Positions 1 through 8,096 of a stretch of 64,000 bases of DNA are shown here, one piece after another (within the stretch, counting starts at the first letter, position 1; every line of letters begins with the position of its first letter). The DNA is taken from assembly GCF_030269765.1 (NCBI RefSeq), contig NZ_BSTX01000001.1, positions 2,597,571-2,661,570 of the forward strand. The letters are read 5' to 3'. The translations under genes and the position numbers were made by a program. The DNA comes from Actinorhabdospora filicis. Its GTDB lineage: Bacteria > Actinomycetota > Actinomycetes > Mycobacteriales > Micromonosporaceae. The notes under the pieces are model-generated. The model did not search any database and was not told where the DNA came from. It was given only the letters and a program-made list of their open reading frames with translations.

Positions 1-487
1 CGCGGCCCTCGACGACGCCGACATCGTCTGCACCACCGGCGGAACCATGCGCGGCCCCGTCGACCACCTCCACCCCGCGCTCGCCGAGCTCGGGGCGTCC
101 TATGTGGTCAACACCGTCGCCGTCCGCCCCGGCTTCCCCATGCTCGTCGCCGGTCTCCCCGGCGGCCGCTTCGTGGTCGGCCTCCCCGGCAACCCCCAGT
201 CCTCGATCGTGGCGGTGGTGTCCCTCGTTCTCCCGCTCCTCGCCGGACTGGCCGGACGCGAGTTCCCCACCACGTCCACAGTGGAGCTCGCCGCCGACGT
301 CCCCGGCCGCGGCGACTACACCCACCTCGCCCTCGTCCGCCTCGTGGCCGGACGCGCCGAACCCCTCCCGCACGCCGGATCGGCGATGCTGCGCGGCCTC
401 GCCGCCGCCGACGGCTTCGCGATCATCCCCCCCGGCCGCTCCGGCACCGCCGGGACTCACGTCGGCTTCGTCCGGATCCCCGCATGA
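1..487 (+). CDS. moeA: Molybdopterin molybdenumtransferase MoeA, C-terminal part
   Basis: MoeA inserts molybdate into adenylylated molybdopterin, the last common step of molybdenum cofactor synthesis, in the cytosol. The gene is cut by the left edge; its frame is open from base 2. Visible are a TTGGT turn at the place of the family's TTGG(V/T)S motif, the VNTVAVRPGFPM segment matching the V-x-x-x-x-PG-x-P strand, and the hallmark VGLPGNPQSS, followed by the short C-terminal domain. A whole MoeA is about 400 residues, so roughly the first 240 lie outside. Its stop overlaps the moaE start (ATGA), so the two are probably translationally coupled. Family assignment is firm; only the edge truncation limits it. 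Confidence 0.93.
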   Translation, partial: AALDDADIVCTTGGTMRGPVDHLHPALAELGASYVVNTVAVRPGFPMLVAGLPGGRFVVGLPGNPQSSIVAVVSLVLPLLAGLAGREFPTTSTVELAADVPGRGDYTHLALVRLVAGRAEPLPHAGSAMLRGLAAADGFAIIPPGRSGTAGTHVGFVRIPA

Positions 488-897
488 TCCACGCCCGCGT
501 CACCACCGACCCCCTCTCGGTGACCGAACACGAGAACCTCGTCGCCTCCCCCACCGCCGGAGCCGTCGTGTCCTTCGCCGGAGTCGTCCGCGACCACGAC
601 GGCGGCCGCGACGTGACGTCCCTTGTGTACGAAGCCCACCCCACCGCCTCCGACGTCATCGCCGAAGTCGCCGCCGACATCGCCGCCCTCCCCGGCATCG
701 TGAGCGTGGCGGTGTCCCACCGCGTCGGGCCACTGTCCATCGGCGACGCCGCCCTCGTCGCCGCGGTGTCGTCGCCCCACCGCGCGGAGGCCTTCGCGGC
801 CTGCGCGTCCCTTGTGGACGAAGTGAAGAAGCGGATTCCCGTGTGGAAGCACCAGCACTTCACCGACGGCACCGACGAGTGGGTGAACTCGGCCTAG
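484..897 (+). CDS. moaE: Molybdopterin synthase catalytic subunit MoaE
   Basis: MoaE is the large subunit of molybdopterin synthase, which uses the thiocarboxylated tail of MoaD to put two sulfurs on cyclic pyranopterin monophosphate. The 137-residue product is full length. Diagnostic segments are GAVVSFAGVVRDHDGG, YEAHPTASD and VDEVKKRIPVWKHQHF, the last carrying the family's active-site lysines. The ATG at 484 overlaps the moeA stop. The partner moaD and moaA lie 46 kb away at 46.3-47.5 kb, so the pathway is split between loci. The 3' end overlaps the convergent gene ending at 894 by 4 bases. Confidence 0.96.
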   Translation: MIHARVTTDPLSVTEHENLVASPTAGAVVSFAGVVRDHDGGRDVTSLVYEAHPTASDVIAEVAADIAALPGIVSVAVSHRVGPLSIGDAALVAAVSSPHRAEAFAACASLVDEVKKRIPVWKHQHFTDGTDEWVNSA

Positions 898-1289
898 TCG
901 TCGGCGGCGACGACCAGCGTCAACCGCCCGTTCGCGTGGTCGATGAGCACCAGCTCGTGGAACCGCGTGTGGATGCCGCCGAAGTCGTGCCAGTCGTCGC
1001 GGCCCAGATTCCGCAGGTGATACACCGCCCCCGCACCGCCCAGCGGGCCCATGAGCTCACGGTCGAGCGCCGCCACCAGCGTCTCCGGCAACGGGCCCAA
1101 CTCCCGCGCCCACGCCCAGATCAGCGCGGCGGCGTCCCGGTGGCCGACCGGCTCGAACGCGTCAGCGGTGACCCGCGCCAGCTCGTACGGGCCGTGGACC
1201 GTGACCTCCGGCCGCGCGTCGTCCCCCAGGTAGGTGTCGCGGTACTGCACGTGCCGCGTCAACGCGGTGAGCAGCTCCCGATCGTCCAT
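894..1289 (-). CDS. Hypothetical protein, 131 aa
   Basis: Not recognised. A soluble-looking acidic protein of 131 residues beginning MDDRELLTALTRHVQYRD, rich in Trp, His and Asp (RDDWHDFGGIHTRFHE) and ending in a short beta-like tail (LVLIDHANGRLTLVVAADD). No signal peptide or membrane segment. The ATG at 1289 has no good ribosome binding site; the frame stays open upstream to about 1847, but that part overlaps the proline-rich gene and a terminator-like hairpin, so the short start is preferred. It follows the type VII secretion-associated gene on the same strand; an immunity or accessory role would be guesswork. Confidence 0.6.
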   Translation of the reverse strand: MDDRELLTALTRHVQYRDTYLGDDARPEVTVHGPYELARVTADAFEPVGHRDAAALIWAWARELGPLPETLVAALDRELMGPLGGAGAVYHLRNLGRDDWHDFGGIHTRFHELVLIDHANGRLTLVVAADD

Positions 1290-1372
1290 TGTGGGCTCGC
1301 TGACGCAGAGGTCCTTGAAGTCGACCCACCGAAAGCCATGGTCGTCGAAAGCGTGATCACGGAAATTGAGGA

Positions 1373-1406
1373 AGCGGCTCGCCTCGAACTCCAGAGGCGA
1401 GCCGCT
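1373..1406 (-). terminator. Terminator-like hairpin behind the proline-rich gene
   Basis: A perfect 13-bp stem (1373-1385 with 1394-1406) and an 8-base loop stand 5 bases after the stop of the gene ending at 1411. Read on the minus strand the stem is followed by TTCCTCAATTTCC, a modest T-rich run. It separates this gene from the one ending at 894. Confidence 0.6.
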
Positions 1407-1410
1407 CGTG

Positions 1411-2628
1411 CTACTTGCGTCCAATCGCCGGACCCGCGTCCCTGCGCCGGATCCGAGCCGGCCGTGCTGGTCGCACGACCTCGGCGACGCCGTCCAGCGC
1501 AATGCCCTCGAAGAGCTCATCGGTCTCCGGGCCCTCGCGGGTGAGCAGCTCCTCGCGCTCCTCGTCACGCGGCCGCGCCTTGCCCGCGGCCGCGTTCGGA
1601 TTGCGGATGACCCCCCGCTCGGGCCGAGGCGCGGCACCGGCCCTGGCACCGGCCCCGGGCTGTGAAACGCCGGGCCGCTGCCCGTAGACGGACGGGACCG
1701 AGCGGCCCGCCGGGGCGAAACCCCGCTGGCCGGGGAGGAGCGGAGCGGTGCCCCGCGGCCCGAAGGCGCCGGGCCCACCCGCCGGGAACAACACCGGGGA
1801 TGGGGCGGGCGCCGTCCCGACCGGCGGCGTGACCGGCCCCGGCCCACCGATCACGGGCGGTGTGGTCCCGGGGAGGGTGGGAGTCGGCGTCGGGAACTCC
1901 GTCACCGGCCCAGGCCCTGGGGTCGGGGTGGGTGATGGCGTGTTGGGTGAGGAGGTGACGGGCGCGTGGGACGAGCCTGGGCTCGATGGGCTGCCATGCG
2001 AAGTGCCGGTGGATCCTGGATCCAGGATCGGCTTCACACGCGTGTCGGGGTCCTTGCCGTAAACAGGACCGGAGTACTCACCGGGCTTGTGCATCGAGGT
2101 GTACCAGGCTTGTTTCGCCTCGATCGACATCGTGGTCATGTGCGTCCGCATCTGCGACGCGTACGATTCTTTCGCCGCCTGGTATCCGGGAGTCCCATCG
2201 ACGCTGTAGCCGTCGAAGAGGTGCGGGTTCCTTTGGAACTGGCCTTCGAGGTGCTTCCACTCACCGTGGATGCGGTCAACCTGCTTCTTCGCCACCTCGA
2301 CCGCATCGGCAATACGGTCGAGAGCCGACGCGGTGCCCTCGGCGGACAGCAGACTACGACGAAACGAGTCCCTCATCAGCGTGGCTTCGGAGTCGAGTAT
2401 CTTGCTGCCCTGGGAAACCCAGGCGTCAAGAGCGTTCTCCACGTGCCCGTCCATGCCGGAACCGTGAGTCTCGGCGAGTTTCACCAGCTCCCGGTAGGCG
2501 CCTGCTTGCTTACGCCACATCGGGATCTGGCCATGATCGATCGTGATCAGCGAGACCATGGCCTCTAGGCCGACATCCGAGAAGGTGTCGTCACCGCCGC
2601 TCGTGCCCTCAAAGAGGTCGTTTGCCAC
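1411..2628 (-). CDS. Type VII secretion-associated protein with proline-rich C-terminus
   Basis: A 405-residue protein in two parts. The first ~190 residues are alpha-helical (VENALDAWVSQGSKILDS, SALDRIADAVEVAKKQ) in the manner of WXG100/PPE-like helical-hairpin substrates, although no clear WXG turn is visible. From about residue 205 to 360 it is low-complexity Pro/Gly/Ser/Thr, then a charged Arg/Glu tail. The GTG at 2628 is chosen because GGGGGAGG stands just upstream; it overlaps the previous gene by 20 bases. With the small gene at 2609-2995 and the mycosin at 3062-4201, all on one strand, the context indicates a type VII secretion neighbourhood. Substrate or spacer role is inference. Confidence 0.72.
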   Translation of the reverse strand: MANDLFEGTSGGDDTFSDVGLEAMVSLITIDHGQIPMWRKQAGAYRELVKLAETHGSGMDGHVENALDAWVSQGSKILDSEATLMRDSFRRSLLSAEGTASALDRIADAVEVAKKQVDRIHGEWKHLEGQFQRNPHLFDGYSVDGTPGYQAAKESYASQMRTHMTTMSIEAKQAWYTSMHKPGEYSGPVYGKDPDTRVKPILDPGSTGTSHGSPSSPGSSHAPVTSSPNTPSPTPTPGPGPVTEFPTPTPTLPGTTPPVIGGPGPVTPPVGTAPAPSPVLFPAGGPGAFGPRGTAPLLPGQRGFAPAGRSVPSVYGQRPGVSQPGAGARAGAAPRPERGVIRNPNAAAGKARPRDEEREELLTREGPETDELFEGIALDGVAEVVRPARPARIRRRDAGPAIGRK

Positions 2629-2995
2629 TGCCCTCCCCCTCTGTGAAGTACTGGGCCGCATCAGTCAGACGACCGGCAGATTCGGCATCAGCCGCACTGA
2701 AATCCTCGGCCACGGAGGCGAGCACGTTCGAGATCGCGACCATGCCACGATCTAGGCCCTCGAACATGGTGAGCATCTCGAAGCGCAGCTCATCGTGATA
2801 GTCACCGATAGGCGTACGGCCGTAGATGCAACCGTTCTTCCGGCCATCCATCGCAGCATCGACATCGGTTGTTCCCTCGACGAGTTGATCTCGCAGCTCA
2901 TCGAAGCGAGGTCTGAATTGCAGCTGCTGGTCTCCCAGAATCCGTCCAGCGACATAGCGAAGCATCGCTGGATCTGCGCGCAGGGTATCGCTCAT
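2609..2995 (-). CDS. Small helical protein, WXG100-like partner candidate
   Basis: A 128-residue, probably all-helical protein (MSDTLRADPAMLRYVAGRIL, LRFEMLTMFEGLDRGMVAI, VLASVAEDFSAADAESAG). Length and helix-turn-helix layout fit ESX/WXG-type partner proteins, and the C-terminal YFTEGEGSG stretch follows a last helix, but there is no canonical WXG motif. Start is certain: GGGGGAGGAAGATCA precedes the ATG. It overlaps the proline-rich gene downstream by 20 bases, so the two are probably co-translated and may be a secreted pair. Confidence 0.7.
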   Translation of the reverse strand: MSDTLRADPAMLRYVAGRILGDQQLQFRPRFDELRDQLVEGTTDVDAAMDGRKNGCIYGRTPIGDYHDELRFEMLTMFEGLDRGMVAISNVLASVAEDFSAADAESAGRLTDAAQYFTEGEGSGKRPL

Positions 2996-3061
2996 TGATC
3001 TTCCTCCCCCAGGTCGGGCACCTTGGGCACTTCTAAGGCCATCATGCCCGACCTGTCAACC

Positions 3062-4201
3062 TCAGGAAGCGCGGGACCTTCGGCGTTTCATAACCAGCAC
3101 CAACACGATGACTCCACCCAGAACGAGCGCCCCAGTTCCAGCAGCGATCAGTGGCCAGTTCATCCCGCTGTCCGCGTCAGACGTCAGCACTCGTGACTCG
3201 TCTGATGTGTCGATGGGGTCAGTGGCAGGGTGGTAGGGGCGAGCAGGGTCAACCGGATCCACGCTCTCGGTCAACGCGCGAACGACGTTAACCAGACCCC
3301 AACCGTAGTCACTGTCCCGCCCCGGTTCACCCTTGTCGTCGGCAGTGCGCGCCAGCCGCATAGCCATGTCGTCTGGCGAGATGTCCGGCCAGTGAGCCTT
3401 CATCAGGGCGAAGACGCCTGCCACGATCGCAGCCGACTTCGAGGTGCCACTGATGTCGCTATAGCCGCCATCTCTCCAGGCGGAGACCACCTTCTCGGAA
3501 GGCGCTGCCACCCTGATTAGTGGATCGCTTCGAGCAGCCGAGGAGTGCACACCGTCCTTGGTCGTACCACCGATGACATTGACCTCGGGATATGTCCCAG
3601 GCGCACCAAGGCCAGTGTCATCAGGAAGGTTTCCTGACGACGAAACCAGCGGGATACCCTTTTGCTTCGCTTCCTTGATAAGTGAATGCTCACTCGTGTC
3701 GGGAGTTCCACCGCTGTAGGCCAGCAGGATGACATCCGCCCCACTGTCGATCAGCCACCGCAGCCCCTTGTTCAACTCCCCCTGGTCGTACTTCTCCGTC
3801 CCCTCCGGCCAAGCCCCGTAACTCAAGATCTTCGCCCCCGGCGCCACCCCCAGCACACCATCCCCACCCCCCACCCCATGCCCGCGCCCGGCGATCAGCG
3901 AAGCCATCCCCGTCCCGTGCCCGACGTAGTCCTTCTGCCCATCCCCCGCCGGGCTGTACGAGTCCTTCCCCCCCACGACCTGCCCCACCAGGTCCGGGTG
4001 GGTTCCATCCACGCCCGTGTCGAGGATGCCGACGGTGACGCCTTCGCCGGTCGCGATCGCGTGGGCTTCCTTCAGGCGGAGGGCGTTGATCATCCACTCC
4101 GAGTCGCGGATCTGGTCCGCCCATGCGGTGCCTGGAACCACGAGTGCCCCCAGTGCGACCGCCGAAACACTTACCGTCCCCAGCCAGCGACGCATCATCA
4201 C
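3062..4201 (-). CDS. mycP: Mycosin, membrane-anchored subtilisin-like protease of type VII secretion
   Basis: A 379-residue S8 serine protease of the mycosin type, which in ESX systems sits on the outer face of the membrane. An N-terminal signal peptide (about 1-28, ending GTAWA) precedes the catalytic domain. Catalytic residues are seen: Asp61 in ILDTGVDG, His95 in GHGTGMASLIAG, Asn191 of the oxyanion hole in SSSGN, and Ser254 in SGTSKSAAIVAGV. A single transmembrane helix (about 349-370) followed by KRRRSRAS anchors the C-terminus. The secretion core (EccB, EccC, EccD, EccE) is absent from the window, so this is an incomplete or outlying ESX-type set. Confidence 0.93.
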   Translation of the reverse strand: MMMRRWLGTVSVSAVALGALVVPGTAWADQIRDSEWMINALRLKEAHAIATGEGVTVGILDTGVDGTHPDLVGQVVGGKDSYSPAGDGQKDYVGHGTGMASLIAGRGHGVGGGDGVLGVAPGAKILSYGAWPEGTEKYDQGELNKGLRWLIDSGADVILLAYSGGTPDTSEHSLIKEAKQKGIPLVSSSGNLPDDTGLGAPGTYPEVNVIGGTTKDGVHSSAARSDPLIRVAAPSEKVVSAWRDGGYSDISGTSKSAAIVAGVFALMKAHWPDISPDDMAMRLARTADDKGEPGRDSDYGWGLVNVVRALTESVDPVDPARPYHPATDPIDTSDESRVLTSDADSGMNWPLIAAGTGALVLGGVIVLVLVMKRRRSRAS

Positions 4202-4234
4202 CAGGGCACCATAAGGGCCGGGTGGGGCGAAATG

Positions 4235-4615
4235 CTAGTCCCGGCGGCGTTCGCGGCGGATCGAGTAGAGGTTGAGCCCGACGAGGACGACGAGGGCCAC
4301 GCCTCCGATGGCTCCGGCGGTCCAGAGGGGGCTGAGGTTCGCCCAGGCGCCGGACGCGTTGCCGCGCACCGAGAGGACATCACCGGGTTTGGCGTCGCCG
4401 GCGCCGACGATGGGGCCGTCCATGGGGTCGCCGTTGGCGAGGGTCCAGTTGCCGTGGCAGATGCGCTCGAAGCGGCCCGCGCAGAACGTCACGGTCGCCT
4501 CGGTGGGGTCGGTCGCGGCCGCGCGGGCGGCCGGGAAGAGGGCCACGAACGCGGCGACGAGCGCGAGGCCCCACACGAGGCGGCGCATGTCTGGTGGAAT
4601 GCTGCGCATCCCCAC
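4235..4615 (-). CDS. Small exported membrane protein, unknown
   Basis: A 126-residue protein with an N-terminal signal/anchor (RLVWGLALVAAFVALFPAA), a short extracellular part containing two cysteines (VTFCAGRFERICHGNW) likely to form a disulfide, and a C-terminal transmembrane helix (AIGGVALVVLVGLNLYSI) ending in RRERRRD. Start is uncertain: GTG at 4615, ATG at 4609 or ATG at 4588; none has a strong ribosome binding site. It lies 33 bases upstream of the mycosin gene on the same strand, so it may be an ESX accessory membrane protein. No family recognised. Confidence 0.68.
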   Translation of the reverse strand: MGMRSIPPDMRRLVWGLALVAAFVALFPAARAAATDPTEATVTFCAGRFERICHGNWTLANGDPMDGPIVGAGDAKPGDVLSVRGNASGAWANLSPLWTAGAIGGVALVVLVGLNLYSIRRERRRD

Positions 4616-4618
4616 AGC

Positions 4619-5368
4619 CTAGAGAAGGTCGTGGACGACCCAGACGTTCGGCTCCACGTACACGGCGTGGCCGTGCTCCACGTCGCAGTGCACGGGCAGC
4701 AGCGCGAAGGGCACCTCCACGGGCCCGGACGCGTCGAACGGCAGCCCGGTCCAGGTCCGCCACTGCTCCAGCGAGCCGGGGAAGGTCTGGGATGCGGGGG
4801 CCACGCGCACGATGCGGCCGCCCGCGCGGACGTGGACGCGCAGCCACGCGTCGGCGGGCAGGCCGTCCTCGCGGACGCGGAAGGCGTACTCCGACATGGG
4901 CGTGCGCGGCTCCAGGTGCTTGCCGTTGGGCCGGACGGGCGCGACGAGCTCGGTGAAGCCCTTCGCCTTGGCGTTGTCGCGCAGGGCCGCCAGGAGGATC
5001 CCGGACAGGCCCTTGCCCTGGTGGGCGGCGTGGACGCTGATCTCCACGGCGCTCACCGAGTCCGGCTCGACGCCCTTGCGCAGGTCGCTGGCGGCCCACA
5101 TGAGCACCTGGTCCCAGCCGTTGTCGGGGTACTGCTCGCGGCCGGGGAGGGCGCGGGAGAAGGGGAACGAGTAGCCGTGCCCGATGATCTCGCCGGACTC
5201 GTCATCGGTGGCCACCACCGCGAAGTCGCGGTGCGCGGCACCAAGGACCCCGAAGAACGACCAGGCGATCGGGTCGTGGTCCATGAACTCCGGCCACGAG
5301 TCCGGCATGTTCCAGACGTCGTCGATCAGCTCGGGACGTTCGGCGAGGGTCGTGACGGTGATGCCCAT
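4619..5368 (-). CDS. GNAT-fold N-acetyltransferase-like protein
   Basis: 249 residues. The middle resembles a GNAT acyltransferase: VSAVEISVHAAHQGKGLSGI is the beta4/motif A strand-loop with Q-x-G-x-G/S that binds the CoA pyrophosphate. The N-terminal half has WNMPDSWPEFMDHDP and an acceptor-side loop; the C-terminal 90 residues (RAGGRIVRVAPASQTF, VYVEPNVWVVHDLL) extend beyond the usual ~160-residue fold. Substrate unknown. The ATG at 5368 lacks a ribosome binding site, and an 18-bp palindrome sits just upstream at 5377-5394. Confidence 0.75.
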   Translation of the reverse strand: MGITVTTLAERPELIDDVWNMPDSWPEFMDHDPIAWSFFGVLGAAHRDFAVVATDDESGEIIGHGYSFPFSRALPGREQYPDNGWDQVLMWAASDLRKGVEPDSVSAVEISVHAAHQGKGLSGILLAALRDNAKAKGFTELVAPVRPNGKHLEPRTPMSEYAFRVREDGLPADAWLRVHVRAGGRIVRVAPASQTFPGSLEQWRTWTGLPFDASGPVEVPFALLPVHCDVEHGHAVYVEPNVWVVHDLL

Positions 5369-5376
5369 GCGGGCAG

Positions 5377-5394
5377 GCTAGTTGATCAACTAGC
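5377..5394. promoter_or_regulatory. Perfect 18-bp palindrome upstream of the acetyltransferase-like gene
   Basis: GCTAGTTGATCAACTAGC is fully self-complementary. It lies 9 bases before the ATG of the gene starting at 5368 and covers the TAG stop of the upstream beta-propeller gene. It could be an operator for a dimeric repressor; as a 7-bp stem with a GATC loop it could also be a weak terminator. No T-run follows. Confidence 0.45.
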
Positions 5395-6733
5395 GCCTGG
5401 CGAGCTCATAAAACTCCACGCCGAAGCTGCCCGACATCGACAGGTACGAGGACGTGATCAGCCCGCCGTCGGAGTAGCCGACCACGCCGCCGTGCCCGCC
5501 GAAGCCGCCCGCGGCACCCGTGGCGAGGTCGACGATCCACACGCGGTGGACGTCGCCGAGCATCGCGTCCAGCACGAACCGGCCGTCGCCGGTGACCCAC
5601 TTGACCAGCCCCAGCTCGCCCCGCCCGAGGTGCGCCGTCCACGCCGGGCCGGACGCGCGCGTCGCCTGGAGCGCCGGTTCGCGCGCGTCGAGGCGGACCA
5701 CGGTCCCGCCGCCCACGCCGAGCGCGGGCATCGCGGTGTCGGCGGCGACGATGACCTTTTCCACCGCGCCGGACGCCGGGTCGACCAGCTGGAACTCGGC
5801 CGGCCCGGGCGCCTTGTACAGGGGCGCGTCCAGCAGCAGCCCGTCGGCGAGGACCGGCGTCGTCCACGTCGGGTCCAGCAGCGCCGCCCGCCACAGACGC
5901 ACGCCCGTGGTGGGATCGACGCCCCGCACGGCGCTCTTGTCGGTGACGTCGAGGAGCCGCTCGCCGAGCACCGCGTACTGGGCGGTGGCGGGACCCGTCC
6001 AGCTCCACACGTGCCCGTCGGCGAGGTCGACCACCCGCGTCGAGGCGCCCTGCGTGAAGACCGCCCACGTGCGCTCGGGGACCAGCGGGACCGGCGGATA
6101 GAGGTTCTCGCCGACATCGGCGCGCGACTGGCGTCCGGTGTCGACGACATCGGGGACGGCGTTGACCACGGCCCCCGGCAGGTCCACCCGCCACGCGCGC
6201 ACACCGTCGGAGAGCCCGTACCCGGCCAGCTCGCAGCCACCACCGGGCGCGCACGTCATCTTCGTGACGACCCGCGAGCCGACGAAGGTCTCACCCGGCG
6301 GCAGCTGGTAGCGCACGACACCGGTGACCAGGTCGAGGACGTCGGTGCGCCCGGTGCGCCCGATCAGGACGCGCTCGCCGGTGACGCGGACGCCCCGCGC
6401 GGCCGCCTCGGGCGAACTCAGCAGCTCGTCGGCGCTCAGCCGCACCTGCCAGCGGCGCTCGCCGGTGGCCCGGTCGAAGCCGAAGACGCCCCGCTTGGTG
6501 GTGACCAGGACGGTGGACCCGCGCGCCTCGGCGTGCACGGGGGCGCCGAGTTCGAGCCCGGTGTCGGCGGCCCACACCGGCTGCGGCTCGACGATGAGCG
6601 CGGTCGGCGCGGGCCGGGTCATGACGTAGATCGCGATGGACGCGGCCAGCAGCACGATCGCGGTGAGCGCGGCCGGTAACGAACGCCGTCGCGGCTCTTC
6701 CTCGGGCGCCGCTACGTCGAGGTCGATGTGCAT
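5390..6733 (-). CDS. Membrane-anchored PQQ-type beta-propeller protein (copy 1)
   Basis: 447 residues: a charged cytoplasmic start, one N-terminal transmembrane helix (about 21-39, ALTAIVLLAASIAIYVMT), then an extracytoplasmic domain built of repeated four-strand blades with the PQQ-repeat signature, for example GFDRATGERRWQVRL, VRGVDPTTGVRLWRAALL and WIVDLATGAAGGFGG. CAPGGGCELAGYGL holds a likely disulfide pair. No enzyme residues were recognised; such proteins in actinomycetes are usually non-enzymatic binding or scaffold proteins. It is the last of four similar genes read from 10,644 to 5,390, all on one strand with gaps of 9-22 bases. Confidence 0.85.
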   Translation of the reverse strand: MHIDLDVAAPEEEPRRRSLPAALTAIVLLAASIAIYVMTRPAPTALIVEPQPVWAADTGLELGAPVHAEARGSTVLVTTKRGVFGFDRATGERRWQVRLSADELLSSPEAAARGVRVTGERVLIGRTGRTDVLDLVTGVVRYQLPPGETFVGSRVVTKMTCAPGGGCELAGYGLSDGVRAWRVDLPGAVVNAVPDVVDTGRQSRADVGENLYPPVPLVPERTWAVFTQGASTRVVDLADGHVWSWTGPATAQYAVLGERLLDVTDKSAVRGVDPTTGVRLWRAALLDPTWTTPVLADGLLLDAPLYKAPGPAEFQLVDPASGAVEKVIVAADTAMPALGVGGGTVVRLDAREPALQATRASGPAWTAHLGRGELGLVKWVTGDGRFVLDAMLGDVHRVWIVDLATGAAGGFGGHGGVVGYSDGGLITSSYLSMSGSFGVEFYELARR

Positions 6734-6742
6734 GGACCGAGC

Positions 6743-8044
6743 CTAGGCCCCGTAGGCCACGACCGCCCCGTCCCGCTGGACGATCAGCGCGCCGTCGGAG
6801 TAGCCGAGCAGGGAGTCACCGGCGTACTCGCGGTGGACGCCGGTGGCGAGGTCGATGACGACGATGCGCTGGCCGTAGCCGTAGTGGTAGCTGACGGCTA
6901 GCTTGTGCCCGTCGGTGAGGTGCCCGTCGAACTGGGAGATGCCGAGGTCGGTGATCCAGCCCGGGCCGCCGTCGAGGCGGGCTCCGGTGAAGCGCATGCC
7001 CTCGGCGCGCACCAGAACGCCCTGGCCCAGCGCGACGGGATCGCCCGCGCCGGCGGGGAAGTCGGTCGCCTCGCCGTCGTCGAGGTCGAAGAGGCGGCCG
7101 TCGGCGGTGTCCAGCAGCCTGCCGTCGGTGACGATGGGCACGAGCAGGTCGGCGTAGGCGAAGTCGATCGGCTGCCGCCACTTCCCGCAGACCACCTCGT
7201 ACCCGTCGACGGTCACGACCTGACCGGCGACGATCCACAGGGTGGAGAACTCGCTGTACGCCATCGGCCTGAGCGTCCCGGTGTTCAGGTCCACGACGTA
7301 CTGGCTCCGGGTCCCCTGCGCCTGAACGACGGCGATGGTGGACGCGTCGGGCTCGACCTCGGAGATGGCCGGCCGGTCGTGGCCGACGCCGTTCTCGAAC
7401 TGCCAGTTCGCCACGACACCGGTGGGCAGGACGATGAAGCCGTCCGGAATGTCCCGGCTCCACCGTTCGGCACCGGTGTGCAGGTCCAGAACCTTCATGT
7501 GCTGCGTACCGGGCCATCCCCCCGTCTTCAGCACGACGCCGGCGGCGGTGACCGCGCCCTCGGAGGTCTCTCCGTCGAGCCCGGGGATCCGGTAGAGCGA
7601 CCGGCCGGTCCGCAGGTTCAGCGCCTCCACCGGAACGGTCCCCGACCCGGTCACGGTGGTGGATTCCACGCCCCAGAACAAGACGTCGTCCACGACGTCG
7701 ATCCACGGCGCGTCGGCCCCGCCGGTGGCCACCGTCCACACCTGGGCGCCCGAGACCGCGTCGTAGACGGCGATCCCCTCGCGTGCGGTGACGATCACCA
7801 GCCCGTCCACCGCCCGCGCCCGGAACAGCGCGCCCAGCTCGGCGGGCTTCACCGTCCACCGCGGCACCGGATCGGCGAAGTACGCCTGGATCTGCGGCAC
7901 CTTCAGCGCCCAGTTGATCGCCGCCGCCCCCAGCGCCAGCGCGATGAACACCGCGACGGCGGGCAGCCAGCGGCGGCGCGGCTCCGGCGCCTCGGGCGTC
8001 GGCGGCGCCGAGAGGTCGCCGAGTTCGATCTCGGTTGTGGACAT
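6743..8044 (-). CDS. Membrane-anchored PQQ-type beta-propeller protein (copy 2)
   Basis: 433 residues from the ATG at 8044 (MSTTEIELGDLS); an in-frame start 30 bases further up is possible. One transmembrane helix (about 28-47, WLPAVAVFIALALGAAAINWAL) follows a Pro/Glu-rich cytoplasmic tail, then a beta-propeller with blades such as VYDAVSGAQVWTVATGG, VLDLHTGAERWSRDIPDG and VVIDLATGVHREYAGD. It shares the overall plan and the closing GYSDGALI/GYSDGGLI segment with copy 1, showing duplication. Located between copies 1 and 3 with short gaps, hence one transcript. Function unknown. Confidence 0.84.
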   Translation of the reverse strand: MSTTEIELGDLSAPPTPEAPEPRRRWLPAVAVFIALALGAAAINWALKVPQIQAYFADPVPRWTVKPAELGALFRARAVDGLVIVTAREGIAVYDAVSGAQVWTVATGGADAPWIDVVDDVLFWGVESTTVTGSGTVPVEALNLRTGRSLYRIPGLDGETSEGAVTAAGVVLKTGGWPGTQHMKVLDLHTGAERWSRDIPDGFIVLPTGVVANWQFENGVGHDRPAISEVEPDASTIAVVQAQGTRSQYVVDLNTGTLRPMAYSEFSTLWIVAGQVVTVDGYEVVCGKWRQPIDFAYADLLVPIVTDGRLLDTADGRLFDLDDGEATDFPAGAGDPVALGQGVLVRAEGMRFTGARLDGGPGWITDLGISQFDGHLTDGHKLAVSYHYGYGQRIVVIDLATGVHREYAGDSLLGYSDGALIVQRDGAVVAYGA

Positions 8045-8096
8045 GCGCGGATCGTAGAGCGCCCTGTCACTCACGCGCCTGCCCGAAAGGGTCGTC

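Noticed and set aside
102..1544. Long plus-strand open frame of 480 codons
   Set aside because: Pro/Ser/Arg-only composition, a shadow of moeA, moaE and antisense genes; high GC keeps wrong frames open.
3686..6679. 997-codon plus-strand open frame
   Set aside because: Antisense to mycosin, acetyltransferase and beta-propeller genes, which have clear motifs; His/Gly/Arg/Asp-rich shadow.
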